A DNA stretch of 61,087 nt, from NCBI GenBank assembly GCA_934141145.1, contig CAKPCA010000007.1:1-61087 (forward strand), given 5' to 3'. Positions 6,479 to 15,729 of this stretch are shown one piece after another. The translations under genes were made by a program, and so were the position numbers. Within the stretch, counting starts at the first letter, position 1, and every line of letters begins with the position of its first letter. Below the pieces are notes generated by a model, which saw nothing but the letters and a program-made list of their open reading frames with translations, had not been told where the DNA came from and did not search any database. Source of the DNA: an uncultured Bacilli bacterium (GTDB lineage Bacteria > Bacillota_I > Bacilli_A > RF39 > UBA660).

Positions 6479-9128
6479 CTATTATTGAGTTCAATTTCTT
6501 TCTTATATGGCTTTCTTCACTACTACCATTAGTATTTAATCTTATTAATGGTATACTATATTTTTCTAATATACTATTTTTTAATAAATCTCTTTTGTAC
6601 TGTTTTGTTCCTTTTTTATGATAATTATATCCATCAACTTCTATTGCTAAAACAGGTTCATCTCCAAATTTTCTAAATATATAAAAATCAATATGTGTGT
6701 TTGTATGTGATGCGTATTTTTTTTCATCCTCACTCAATAAAGTTTTATCATTGATTAAATCATTTAACGATTGATGAACATGAAATTCTAAATTATCGTA
6801 ATCATTTAAAATCCTTTTTATTAAATAATAAATGATATTTTCTGAATCGTATTTTAAAATTTTATTATGTTTTTTAAAAAATTCTAATCGCTCTAACTCA
6901 TATTGTTTATATAATATATCAAATGATGAGTATATCTTACTATTAATTATTTCCATATTATTATAATCAACATAACCAATAAAATCTCTTACATTTGGAT
7001 CTTTAATATCATTACCTGTTACAATAAAAAATAATTGATTTTTTGCTCTCGATATAGCAACATTTAATATTTTAGCATCACCAACAAAAGGACTTATATT
7101 ATCATCTACGGTTGATATTATTATTGCATCTTTTTCTCTTCCTTGGAATTTATGAATTGTATTTACTTCAAAGTCACTAATACTCTCTTTTATAAGGTCT
7201 ACTTGATTATTATATGGTGCAATTATACCAACATCATTATACCTTAGTTTAGATATAATTTCTTTAATTGTATCTACCTGTCTTTGGTTTGATAAATCAT
7301 GACAAAAATTTCCTTTTTTTGTCTTAATAATTTTAACCACATCTTTTTCACCATTATCCTTGGTCATTATTACTAATCTATCATTATAAAACTTTTTATT
7401 ACAAAAGTTTATAATTTTAGGATGGCACCTATAGTGTTCAACTAACATTATGTTTGCAATGTTTGGAATAGCATTCTTAACACTTGTTAAAAAACTATTT
7501 ATAGAATATGAGTAACATTTATCAAGCTTATATTCGTTAAATATTTTATCTGCCTTTATGCCAACCTCTTTGGGAACAACGTTAGGTAATTGCTTCTCAT
7601 CGCCAATTATAACTGCAAAATCAGCAGATGATAAAGCTAATGTTCCAGTTACTAGGTCTATTTGACTTGATTCATCCATAATTATATAATCGAATTTAAA
7701 GCTATCATTGAAAGTATTTCTAGATGAATATGTTGTACTTAAAATAACAGGATAATCTTTGATAAAACTTGAAGGATTTTTCCATATTTCTTCTGAAGTA
7801 TATTTTTTTCTTTCATAATTATATCTTGTAGACAAATATTTTTTAAAATAGTTCATAGATAAATCTATAAATTTCTCTTCTAAAGATTCATTATTATCTA
7901 TAAAATTCTTTTTTTCATTTATTTGACTATTTATTTGTGATAATTCAGTTTTATATATTTTGTTTTGAATAGATTTTATAATTACATTTATATCATTATT
8001 ATAAAATTTAAGATTACCAATCTTATATATAATTGAATATTTTATCCTATTAAACATAGATATCTTGTTAATACATATTAATTCATTCCATAGTGTTTTT
8101 AATTTATTTGTATTACATCTCTTTATATAAATTATTTCTATATGTTGATTTTTAATTAATTCATTAAAGTATTTATATTCAAGTTCTAATTCATTTCTTT
8201 TTTGTATAAGATTTGCCAACTCTTTCTTTGTATTATAAAAATCTATTATTATCTGATTCATATTTTTAAGTTCATTTTCAATGTATGTTACATTTATATT
8301 TAGATTATCAAAATTATTTTTATTGATATCTTGATTTAATAAAAAAGAATCCTTATTTTCTCTTTTTCCTAATAACGCAGCAAAAAAGTTCAAATCATAT
8401 TTTTCTAATTTTTCTAATATATTTCTTATTGCAGGATTATTATTAGAAGCAACCTGACAATTCATATTTCTTATTATAATATTTGCTATTATATTTAATA
8501 TTGTTTGAGTCTTTCCCGTACCAGGTGGTCCTTCAATTACACTTATTTTATTATATATAGCATTTTTTACCGCAGCATATTGACTTGAATTACAACCAAA
8601 TGGAAAAATTAATATTTCCATACTATTTTCTTTAATTAGATTTTTTGAAAGCCCCAAATAGTTTGCTAAAGCAGAATCTAAATCATTAACATTTACCTTA
8701 TTCATAGATTTACATAGTAGTTTTTCTCCATCATCTTTTTTAAGTGATGTAACTTCAGACACTCTTCTCATATATTCAATAAAATCATATGAGTTTTTAC
8801 AGATTTTCTTTAACCTTTTATCATCACAATCAAGGGTTTTACCATTTTTAAATATAACATGATAATAAAATTTATCATTGCTTTCAAATTCATATATTTC
8901 TTTTATTTCATCAGATAGTTTATTATCTATATAGAAATAATAATCGTTTAAATTTAATATTTTTGGATTTTGTAGTAATTGAACTCTTTTTTTCGAAAAA
9001 GGATATATTTTGCTACTATTTATATATTTTATTAACCATGCATTTGAAGATTTATCATAATCGCAAGAAAAGATTTGTTTTGTCACAATTTTATTATCTA
9101 TTATTAACATTTGTTTTTTTGAGTTCAT
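6456..9128 (-). CDS. SF1 (UPF1/DNA2-like) helicase with C-terminal DUF2726 nuclease-like domain
   Basis: About 890 aa. The start ATG at 9128 is preferred because GGAGG lies just upstream and overlaps the longer TTG alternative. Residues ~200-207 are Walker A (EGPPGTGKTQ), preceded by a Q-motif-like SSQYAAVKNAI. The insert that follows is coiled-coil rich. Further motifs are FDYIIMDESSQ (motif II), GDEKQLPNV (III), EHYRCHPKI (IV), NTIHKFQGREKDAIIIST (V) and NVAISRAKNQ (VI). The last ~110 residues contain HIDFYIF and LAIEVDGYNYH, resembling the DUF2726 PD-(D/E)XK-like domain. This combination is expected for DNA repair or phage defence. It is a single gene with no visible defence partners. Confidence 0.85.
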   Translation of the reverse strand: MNSKKQMLIIDNKIVTKQIFSCDYDKSSNAWLIKYINSSKIYPFSKKRVQLLQNPKILNLNDYYFYIDNKLSDEIKEIYEFESNDKFYYHVIFKNGKTLDCDDKRLKKICKNSYDFIEYMRRVSEVTSLKKDDGEKLLCKSMNKVNVNDLDSALANYLGLSKNLIKENSMEILIFPFGCNSSQYAAVKNAIYNKISVIEGPPGTGKTQTILNIIANIIIRNMNCQVASNNNPAIRNILEKLEKYDLNFFAALLGKRENKDSFLLNQDINKNNFDNLNINVTYIENELKNMNQIIIDFYNTKKELANLIQKRNELELEYKYFNELIKNQHIEIIYIKRCNTNKLKTLWNELICINKISMFNRIKYSIIYKIGNLKFYNNDINVIIKSIQNKIYKTELSQINSQINEKKNFIDNNESLEEKFIDLSMNYFKKYLSTRYNYERKKYTSEEIWKNPSSFIKDYPVILSTTYSSRNTFNDSFKFDYIIMDESSQIDLVTGTLALSSADFAVIIGDEKQLPNVVPKEVGIKADKIFNEYKLDKCYSYSINSFLTSVKNAIPNIANIMLVEHYRCHPKIINFCNKKFYNDRLVIMTKDNGEKDVVKIIKTKKGNFCHDLSNQRQVDTIKEIISKLRYNDVGIIAPYNNQVDLIKESISDFEVNTIHKFQGREKDAIIISTVDDNISPFVGDAKILNVAISRAKNQLFFIVTGNDIKDPNVRDFIGYVDYNNMEIINSKIYSSFDILYKQYELERLEFFKKHNKILKYDSENIIYYLIKRILNDYDNLEFHVHQSLNDLINDKTLLSEDEKKYASHTNTHIDFYIFRKFGDEPVLAIEVDGYNYHKKGTKQYKRDLLKNSILEKYSIPLIRLNTNGSSEESHIRKKLNSIIEKKNTNV

Positions 9129-9202
9129 AACTACCTCCAAATATCTAAAATATATAAATTATTATACCATATTTTTTAAAGCTATAATATTATAGATAAT
9201 TA

Positions 9203-9237
9203 TAAAAAAAATACCAATGCTTTTACACATTGGTATT
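9203..9237 (-). terminator. Terminator of the amidase gene, stop codon in loop
   Basis: A perfect 10-bp stem AATACCAATG (9210-9219) and CATTGGTATT (9228-9237), with a T7 tail on the minus strand. The TAA of the amidase gene lies in the loop. The sequence is closely related to the hairpin at 6443-6472. Confidence 0.9.
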
Positions 9238-10464
9238 CTTTTTTATTTGAAGTTCTGAACCTATAGTTAATATATTACTAGTTAAATTATTTAATTTTTT
9301 TATATCATCTATAGTTGTATTATATTCTCTAGCTAGAGCCCATAAGCTATCTCCTCTTTTTACTTTATATACTATTATATTATTAGTATTTGTTCCTGTT
9401 GGGACTACTATAGTACTTCCAATAGTTAATATTTCATTTGTTAAGTTATTAGCATTTTTTATATCATCTACTGATACCCCAAATTTTCTAGATATAGACC
9501 ACAAAGTGTCTCCTCTTTGTACTATATAAGTATTTTCTTCATTAATTATATCGTCTTCTGATGGTGTTACTATAGTTGTAGAAGATGGTATATTTATAAT
9601 TTGACCTATACTTAATAAATCACTAGTTAAATTATTAATTCTCTTTAAATCATTAACATTAACTCCATATTGTCTTGCGATTGAATATAAACTATCTCCT
9701 CTTTTAACTACATATGATATATTTGTATCTTCTGCTTTATAATATTCTGGTACTCTTAAAGTTTGACCTACATATAAGACGTTACTTTTTAAATTATTTA
9801 ATCTCTTTATTTCATTTACATTAGTATTAAATTTTTTAGCAATATTCCACAAAGTATCTCCTCTTTGCACAGTATAAGTAGTAGATGGAATACTTTCTCC
9901 ATATGGAATATTTTTATATTCAGCAACTGCTTTTACTACTGCTTCAGCGTATTTTTCCCAATTATTTTTTATTCTTTCTGCATCACCTTTATTATCAAGA
10001 AATCCATATTCAATAATTATTGGTTCTGTTACACCTGTATTCCTGTGGATAAAATAATAATCCTTACTATTATCACTTGGTAATCTTCTTTGATATGCTT
10101 TTCTTATAGATTGACCTTCTTTACTTAAATTTTCAAGTATTAATTTTGATAAAGTGTCATTATTCCTAAGAGCATATATAACTTCTGCTCCTGATGAGCC
10201 ACCTGCATTTAAATGATTTGATATAACAAGTACATCAGGTGAATTACCATATGCATTTAATATTCTATTAACTCTTTCTGTTGGAGTTACTGTTTCATCT
10301 GTACTCCTAACAAGCGTAGAATTTGCACCTAATTCATTAAATCTTCTATTTAAATAATCAGCAAATTTTAAAGTATATTCCTTTTCAACAAGTCCATTTC
10401 CACTAGTTCCAGGATCACTTCCACCGTGTCCTGCATCTACAACAATCTTCACATTATTATTCAT
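9223..10464 (-). CDS. N-acetylmuramoyl-L-alanine amidase with four LysM repeats
   Basis: 413 aa from ATG 10464 (GAGGAGAG upstream). Residues 6-185 are an Amidase_3 domain: H13 in DAGHGG, E27, H84 in ISNHLNAGGSSGAE, and catalytic E152 in IIIEYGFLDN. It cleaves the lactyl-Ala bond of peptidoglycan using zinc. Four LysM repeats follow at about 196-239, 250-293, 312-355 and 365-408, each with GD(T/S)LW-I or a variant. There is no signal peptide, so export would need a holin, lysis or non-classical release. The C-terminal KKNTNV is encoded by the terminator arm and is identical to that of the neighbouring helicase. A 28-bp repeat lies 25 nt upstream of the start. Confidence 0.93.
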   Translation of the reverse strand: MNNNVKIVVDAGHGGSDPGTSGNGLVEKEYTLKFADYLNRRFNELGANSTLVRSTDETVTPTERVNRILNAYGNSPDVLVISNHLNAGGSSGAEVIYALRNNDTLSKLILENLSKEGQSIRKAYQRRLPSDNSKDYYFIHRNTGVTEPIIIEYGFLDNKGDAERIKNNWEKYAEAVVKAVAEYKNIPYGESIPSTTYTVQRGDTLWNIAKKFNTNVNEIKRLNNLKSNVLYVGQTLRVPEYYKAEDTNISYVVKRGDSLYSIARQYGVNVNDLKRINNLTSDLLSIGQIINIPSSTTIVTPSEDDIINEENTYIVQRGDTLWSISRKFGVSVDDIKNANNLTNEILTIGSTIVVPTGTNTNNIIVYKVKRGDSLWALAREYNTTIDDIKKLNNLTSNILTIGSELQIKKNTNV

Positions 10465-10488
10465 AAAATCTCTCCTCAAATTATTTTA

Positions 10489-10516
10489 TGATAAATACCC
10501 AAATGTGTTATTGTTT
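10489..10516. repeat. 28-bp direct repeat, copy 1
   Basis: The 28 bases beginning TGATAAATACCC and ending TTATTGTTT are identical to 14235-14262. This copy lies 25-52 nt upstream of the amidase start codon. Confidence 0.9.
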
Positions 10517-10657
10517 TTAACTTAAATATAAATTTTTTAGATAGATAAACTATTACAATAATATATAATAACTCATACCAAAATCTATAATATTAAAAAC
10601 ATATTTAATTGTCTTTATTTTTAATGAATTTTTTCGGTTTTCTAACTCATTAATTAT

Positions 10658-12361
10658 CTATTTAACTTTACTATCTTCTGTTAAAAGTTTGAAATAACTA
10701 CCCCCCTTATCAATTAATTCTTTGTGATTTCCTTGTTCAATAATTTTACCCTTATCAAGATATAAAATTTGAGAACATTCTTTAATTGTAGATAATCTGT
10801 GTGCAATTATAAATGAAATTTTATTTTTAGTTATTTCATCTATAGCATTTCTAATTAACATTTCAGATTTATAACTTAACGATGCTGTTGCTTCATCCAA
10901 AATTATTATTTCAGGATCTTCTACCATTACTCTAGCAAAATTTAATAATTGCTTTTCTCCTGTTGATAACAAATCGGTATCAGAAGTAATAAATGTATCA
11001 TATCCATTTTCTAAATTTATTATTTTGTCATGTATTTTCAGTTTCTTACAAATATTAATTATTTCTTCTCTACTTACATCATTATTAACATAATTTATAT
11101 TATCTAATATTGTTCCATCAAAAATAACAACATTTTGCATTATGTAACCTATTTTAGACCTTAAACTTTCTAAACTATATTTTTTATAATTCTTTTCATT
11201 AATTAAAATTTCTCCACTACTTAAGTCATAAAACCTACATATTAAATTTACTAAACTTGTTTTACCACAACCAGTTTTTCCTATTAATGCAATCTTGTCT
11301 TCTTTATTAACTTCAATATTAATTTTTGTTAAAATCTTATTTTTATTGTCATAACTAAAGTCAACATTATTAAACCTTATTTTTTCTATAGAATCTATTT
11401 TTTCTCCTATTTTAATATTTTCTTCTTCTCTGTTCAATAAATCCATTATTTTGTTATAGGATATTCTACCCAAATTTCTAATCTGAAATCCTTCTATAAC
11501 CCATTTAGCATATGTTTCTGGACTTGAAATATATCTTACTAAAACTGTAAGTGCTCCATAAGAAATTAAACCATTTACTACTCCAATACTACCATAGCAT
11601 ACATTAAATACAATAATAAATGAAATAATAAATTCATATAAATATGTATAAGTTCTAATATTTTTTTCTAATTTATTTGTAACATCATTATATTCTTTAA
11701 TTAATTCAGACAATTCTTTCATTCTTTGGCTTTCAATTAATAAAGTCTTTATAGTTGAAAATCCATATATTTGATCATTAGACCAATTCAAGATTTTAGC
11801 ATTAATTTTTCTTTTTAATTTTATATATTCAATAGATTTTTTATTAAATACATATGTAATTATAAAACCAAAAATATAAATAAAAAGTGCCACAATCATT
11901 ATTGGAACATTTAAATACATTAATATAAAAATTGTTCCTAAAAGTCTTACAATACCACCACAGTAAGAGCGTACTACTCCATTACTATAGAATCTTGCCA
12001 TTTCTTTTGTATCATTTAATATATTTTCCAAAACTTCTCCTGTTTTAATTTGATCAAGTTCACTCTCTTTTAAATCTTGAATTTTAAAATATATTTTTTC
12101 TCTATAATCTGCTTCCAATTCCTTTATAAAAGATTCACTATTTATATCTTCAAAAAAAGTAGTAATCGCCCTGAAAATATTTACACAAAAATATATAACA
12201 GATAATATTATTATTAGCTTTATATTTTTACTTGGAATTGCATATTCAACCATTACAATAGTAAAACTTATAAAAATAACCACCATTATACTAGTTAGGA
12301 ACCATCCAATAGCAGTATTTCTTGCTTGCTTTTTGTAATTATTATAAATACTTTTTAACAT
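10658..12361 (-). CDS. ABC exporter half-transporter, catalytic Walker B subunit
   Basis: A 567-aa ABC transporter with an N-terminal six-helix membrane domain (to about residue 320) and a C-terminal nucleotide-binding domain. Walker A is GKTGCGKTS. The signature loop is degenerate (LLSTGEKQ instead of LSGGQ), while Walker B keeps the catalytic Glu (IIILDEATAS); IAHRLSTI is the H-loop. It starts one nt after the stop of the partner gene, with GGAGG inside that gene's end, so translation is coupled. In heterodimeric exporters one ATP site is degenerate; here the odd signature pairs with the partner's odd Walker B, as expected. Substrate unknown: drug, peptide or lipid. Confidence 0.9.
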   Translation of the reverse strand: MLKSIYNNYKKQARNTAIGWFLTSIMVVIFISFTIVMVEYAIPSKNIKLIIILSVIYFCVNIFRAITTFFEDINSESFIKELEADYREKIYFKIQDLKESELDQIKTGEVLENILNDTKEMARFYSNGVVRSYCGGIVRLLGTIFILMYLNVPIMIVALFIYIFGFIITYVFNKKSIEYIKLKRKINAKILNWSNDQIYGFSTIKTLLIESQRMKELSELIKEYNDVTNKLEKNIRTYTYLYEFIISFIIVFNVCYGSIGVVNGLISYGALTVLVRYISSPETYAKWVIEGFQIRNLGRISYNKIMDLLNREEENIKIGEKIDSIEKIRFNNVDFSYDNKNKILTKINIEVNKEDKIALIGKTGCGKTSLVNLICRFYDLSSGEILINEKNYKKYSLESLRSKIGYIMQNVVIFDGTILDNINYVNNDVSREEIINICKKLKIHDKIINLENGYDTFITSDTDLLSTGEKQLLNFARVMVEDPEIIILDEATASLSYKSEMLIRNAIDEITKNKISFIIAHRLSTIKECSQILYLDKGKIIEQGNHKELIDKGGSYFKLLTEDSKVK

Positions 12362-12362
12362 A

Positions 12363-14117
12363 TTAATCCTCCTCTAATATAACGTTATCGTCTACATCAA
12401 TAAGCTTACTATAATTTGGATTATTAAGTAAATTTGCATGTGTATCATAAATAACATTGTTATTATCAATAAATAATACATGGCTACATTTTTCTACTAC
12501 ATTTCTATCATGTGAAATAATAATTGTTCCTTTATTCATTTCAATTAAATTGTTTAATATTTCTAATTTAGTAGCGTTATCCAATTTTGATAAAGAATCA
12601 TCAAAAATAATATATTCAGTATCCATTGCTAATGTACGAGCTATGGCAATTCTTTGTTTTTGACCTCCTGAAATGTTACTTCCATTATTTTCAAGAATAT
12701 GATTATATTTATCATCAAATTCTTCAATATCTTTCTCTAAACAAGATATTTTACACAATCTAGTAATATCATCATCTGTCAAATTTTTATTTGTTACATT
12801 AATATTATTTTTTATTGAATCATTAAAGATATAGGTATCTTGTAATACAATTCCTACATATTTTCTAATAGACTTTTGATTAACTTCTTTAATATTTGTA
12901 TTACCGATATAAATATTTCCAGTATAATTATAAAAACCTAATAAAGTTTTAGCAATCAAAGTTTTTCCACTACCATTATCCCCTATAATTGCAATATTCT
13001 CATCCTTCTTTAATTCAAAATTTAAATTTTTAAGATAAATTTTGTTATTAATAATAATTGAAACATCTTCAAAAATAATATTTCCATCTAGTATTTTTAA
13101 TTTTTTACTATTATCTTCTTCAATAACATTCATCAAGCTATTTAATTTTTTATAAGCTACCAAAAAATTATTTAAATTTTGTAATTTTACTACTGAATTA
13201 TAAATATAAGTAGTTATTTGTGTTGAATAAGTAATCAATAACATAACACCAACTAATGTTAAATCTCCTTTAACTACTAGAATCCCGCCAACAAGTAAAA
13301 TAAATGGTTCTTTAAAATTTCTTAATGTATGTGTGGTAATACCATATATTACATTAATTTTTGCTAATTTTATATCACTTCTCTTATATTGATCATTATC
13401 CTTTTTAAATTCTAATTTCTCATCATCTTGTCTATTAAAAGCTTTTAACATTTTAGAATTTATAATTGAATTAGTTGTTTTTTTTATTACACTTTCATTT
13501 TTATCAACAATATCTTCAACTAGTGGTTTAGAAATTTTAAAATACCATAATGATAATAATATAATTAATAAGCATATTACAAATATAAATACTCCAATTA
13601 AAGAACTTAGTTTTAATATTTCATTAATAGAAAATCCAATTATAAAAAGTGTATCTAAAAATAGACTAATTATAGAATTAAAAAAATCTGAATAAACTTC
13701 AGCATCATTATTAACTCTTTGAGTAATATCTGATTTTTTTATTTTACTGTAATTTAAATATTCAATATTTGGAATATGGTTTAAAACTGATTGTTTAATA
13801 TTTTCATTTATCTTTAAATTAAATAGTGTTCCTATTTTACCTTTTATATATGAAACGAAAAAAATACATATATTAATTAAAATTAAATAAATTACTAATA
13901 CTAATATTTTTGATTGCCACGAATCATTGTAGAAAAAACAGGATATATAATTTGGAATTATACCTTCATTTCTATATACTACACCATCAAGGGTATACTC
14001 TACAAATTTTGGTACAATTACAACTAATTTAGAATAAATAATACTTAATACAATTACAAGTATTATATAAGCAAAAGTACCCTTTAGACTTATTTTTAGA
14101 AAATTTTGCTTTTTCAC
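12363..14117 (-). CDS. ABC exporter half-transporter, degenerate Walker B subunit
   Basis: A 584-aa protein with six predicted membrane helices and an ATPase domain. Walker A is GDNGSGKT, the signature is canonical (NISGGQKQRIAIARTLA), but Walker B reads IIFDDSLSKLD, with Asp in place of the catalytic Glu. It forms a heterodimer with the following gene product. The start is GTG at 14117, preceded by GGTGAT; the nearby ATG is out of frame. No maturation peptidase domain is fused to it. The pair lies between two copies of a 28-bp repeat and downstream of a ruined TetR gene, which may once have repressed it. Confidence 0.9.
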   Translation of the reverse strand: MKKQNFLKISLKGTFAYIILVIVLSIIYSKLVVIVPKFVEYTLDGVVYRNEGIIPNYISCFFYNDSWQSKILVLVIYLILINICIFFVSYIKGKIGTLFNLKINENIKQSVLNHIPNIEYLNYSKIKKSDITQRVNNDAEVYSDFFNSIISLFLDTLFIIGFSINEILKLSSLIGVFIFVICLLIILLSLWYFKISKPLVEDIVDKNESVIKKTTNSIINSKMLKAFNRQDDEKLEFKKDNDQYKRSDIKLAKINVIYGITTHTLRNFKEPFILLVGGILVVKGDLTLVGVMLLITYSTQITTYIYNSVVKLQNLNNFLVAYKKLNSLMNVIEEDNSKKLKILDGNIIFEDVSIIINNKIYLKNLNFELKKDENIAIIGDNGSGKTLIAKTLLGFYNYTGNIYIGNTNIKEVNQKSIRKYVGIVLQDTYIFNDSIKNNINVTNKNLTDDDITRLCKISCLEKDIEEFDDKYNHILENNGSNISGGQKQRIAIARTLAMDTEYIIFDDSLSKLDNATKLEILNNLIEMNKGTIIISHDRNVVEKCSHVLFIDNNNVIYDTHANLLNNPNYSKLIDVDDNVILEED

Positions 14118-14234
14118 TATACATCACCACTATATATAATTATACAACAAAAAAAAACATTTTTTTAGTACATAACTTAATAATTCTGATAGAAATGTTA
14201 TAAACATAAATTAAAATCATCATCCTTATTTTCT

Positions 14235-14262
14235 TGATAAATACCCAAATGTGTTATTGTTT
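14235..14262. repeat. 28-bp direct repeat, copy 2
   Basis: Identical to 10489-10516 over 28 bases; the flanking bases differ. The two copies bracket the ABC exporter genes at a distance of 3.7 kb. Confidence 0.9.
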
Positions 14263-14411
14263 ATTTTATTTTAAATGAAAAAAGCAGACTTATTTAAAAG
14301 ATAAGAAGATGATTACTAATGAATAAAGAAAATAACCCAAAATATAGAATTATTGCAAGGAACTTGAAAACAAATGATACAATATCATTAAATTTATAAA
14401 AACTTATCAAT

Positions 14412-14442
14412 AAAAAAAGACTAGTTATTTTTCAAACTAATC
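14412..14442 (-). terminator. Terminator of the TetR pseudogene
   Basis: An 8-bp stem GACTAGTT/AACTAATC (14419-14426 and 14435-14442, one G-T pair) is followed by seven T on the minus strand. Confidence 0.85.
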
Positions 14443-14471
14443 TCCTCATCAAATTACTATTTTATTCTTTT

Positions 14472-14872
14472 TCAGTTTACAGATAAACATGCATGATCAA
14501 TTGTACCGGTAATAAGTCTACTTACTTTAGCAACAATTAGTTCAGGATTTTCATGCATTCCATTATCTATCCAATTTAAAACTATAGAAACAAAAGAATA
14601 TTTATAAAAATCTGTTATAAATTTTTTATCTTCTTCTCGCAAGTTTTTACCTTTAGATTTTTCAACTATTTCATTATATATTATAGGATACACTAATCTA
14701 TAAAAATCCACTCAATTAAATCTCTTATATCTTGAAAATGATAATAAAAAGTTTGTCTATTTATATCACATTTATTTGCAATATCATTAACTGTTATTTT
14801 ATTGAAAGGTTTTTCTTTTAATAAATCTTCAAACGTATACGCTATTGCTTTCTTTGTAGTTAAACTGCTCAT
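14472..14872 (-). pseudogene. TetR-family regulator, frameshifted and internally deleted
   Basis: From ATG 14872 (AGGTGA upstream) the frame gives MSSLTTKKAIAYTFEDLLKE, then ITVNDIANKCDINRQTFYYHF, a clear TetR helix-turn-helix, and DIRDLIEWIFID before a stop. In the next frame (79 codons, ending at 14472) the C-terminal domain continues: FYRLVYPIIYNEIVE, EEDKKFITDFYKYSF and LNWIDNGMHENPELIV, typical of the DhaS-like TetR C-terminal domain (TetR_C_8). Relatives carry roughly 40-50 more residues between these parts, so an internal deletion accompanies the shift. The remnant probably no longer represses. Its neighbours are the ABC exporter downstream and the GNAT/MFS operon upstream. Confidence 0.85.
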
Positions 14873-14970
14873 TATTTATCACCTATAATATAAATTAAAT
14901 TAAACTAATTAACAATTTTTTTATTTAAGGTATTCTATTACAACTCTATTTGTGTATCATATTTATTTCT

Positions 14971-14997
14971 AAAAAAATCAACTATTAAAGTTGATCA
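14971..14997 (-). terminator. Terminator of the MFS-GNAT-GATase operon
   Basis: Stem ATCAACT/AGTTGAT (14978-14984 and 14989-14995) with a T7 tail on the minus strand, 40 nt past the last stop codon. Confidence 0.9.
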
Positions 14998-15036
14998 CAA
15001 TTATTATTTCGATATTTCAATACACCAAAAACTATT

Positions 15037-15729
15037 TTATTTATTTTTTTTACACTGATCTATAAAATACCTAAATATATTATTCATATTAGTATCAATT
15101 TTGTATAAACTTTCCGGATGAAATCTAACACCAATATAAAATTTTTTATTTTCACTTTCTACAACATCAGGATAACTATCTTCATCAGTTGCTGAAACTT
15201 GTAATAATGGATACTTTTCTAAGATATTTTTATGTCTTGAGTTAACTTTTATTCTATTTTCTTTTACTATATTGTAAAACTTAGATGGATATTCAATATT
15301 TATATAATGTACATATTCTTCATTTGGTTTATTATGTTTTTCTGGATTATCTACAGATTTAATTGTTCCATTAAGTGCATAAGCAATACAATTTTGACCA
15401 GCACATATTCCTAGACATGGAATATTATTATCATAACAATACTTTGCAATAAATGACTCATATGCTTCATTAGTTATACCACCTTGTAAGATAATTCCAT
15501 CACATAATTTAATTTGACCAATTATGTCACTTTTTAATAATTTATCTTCAAACTGCATCCAATTATTTCCACAATAAAATAATTCTTCATTTGGAGATAA
15601 TATTCCTATGGCAATTGCATCATTATCAAATATTGCCTGTTTAATTTCATCTCTTATATAAGAATCTGTTCTTTTTTTATCTGATATGTAATGTTTCCCA
15701 ACTATACCAATTATAACTTTATTTGCCAT
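15037..15729 (-). CDS. Class I glutamine amidotransferase (peptidase C26-like)
   Basis: A 230-aa protein of the gamma-glutamyl hydrolase/PuuD type (peptidase C26). The nucleophile C109 lies in CLGICAGQN and the His-Glu pair in FHPES near residue 205. The N-terminal GIVGKHYI and GIILQGG strands fit the family. Members release gamma-linked glutamate from small molecules such as gamma-glutamyl-GABA. It overlaps the GNAT gene by 19 nt and is the last gene of a three-gene operon, so the substrate is probably linked to the acetyltransferase and the MFS permease. The exact substrate is not readable from sequence. Confidence 0.85.
   Translation of the reverse strand: MANKVIIGIVGKHYISDKKRTDSYIRDEIKQAIFDNDAIAIGILSPNEELFYCGNNWMQFEDKLLKSDIIGQIKLCDGIILQGGITNEAYESFIAKYCYDNNIPCLGICAGQNCIAYALNGTIKSVDNPEKHNKPNEEYVHYINIEYPSKFYNIVKENRIKVNSRHKNILEKYPLLQVSATDEDSYPDVVESENKKFYIGVRFHPESLYKIDTNMNNIFRYFIDQCKKNK

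Larger units (their letters stand above)
14118..14471. other. 354-bp intergenic region
   Basis: It holds the second 28-bp repeat (14235-14262), a terminator (14412-14442) and a TATAAT-like hexamer just upstream of the ABC operon. Short frames of under 30 codons occur on both strands, but none has convincing support. Confidence 0.6.

Noticed and set aside
14280..14400. Short plus-strand frames such as MNKENNPKYRIIARNLK in the gap before the TetR pseudogene
   Set aside because: Under 30 codons, no good ribosome site, and no recognisable relative.
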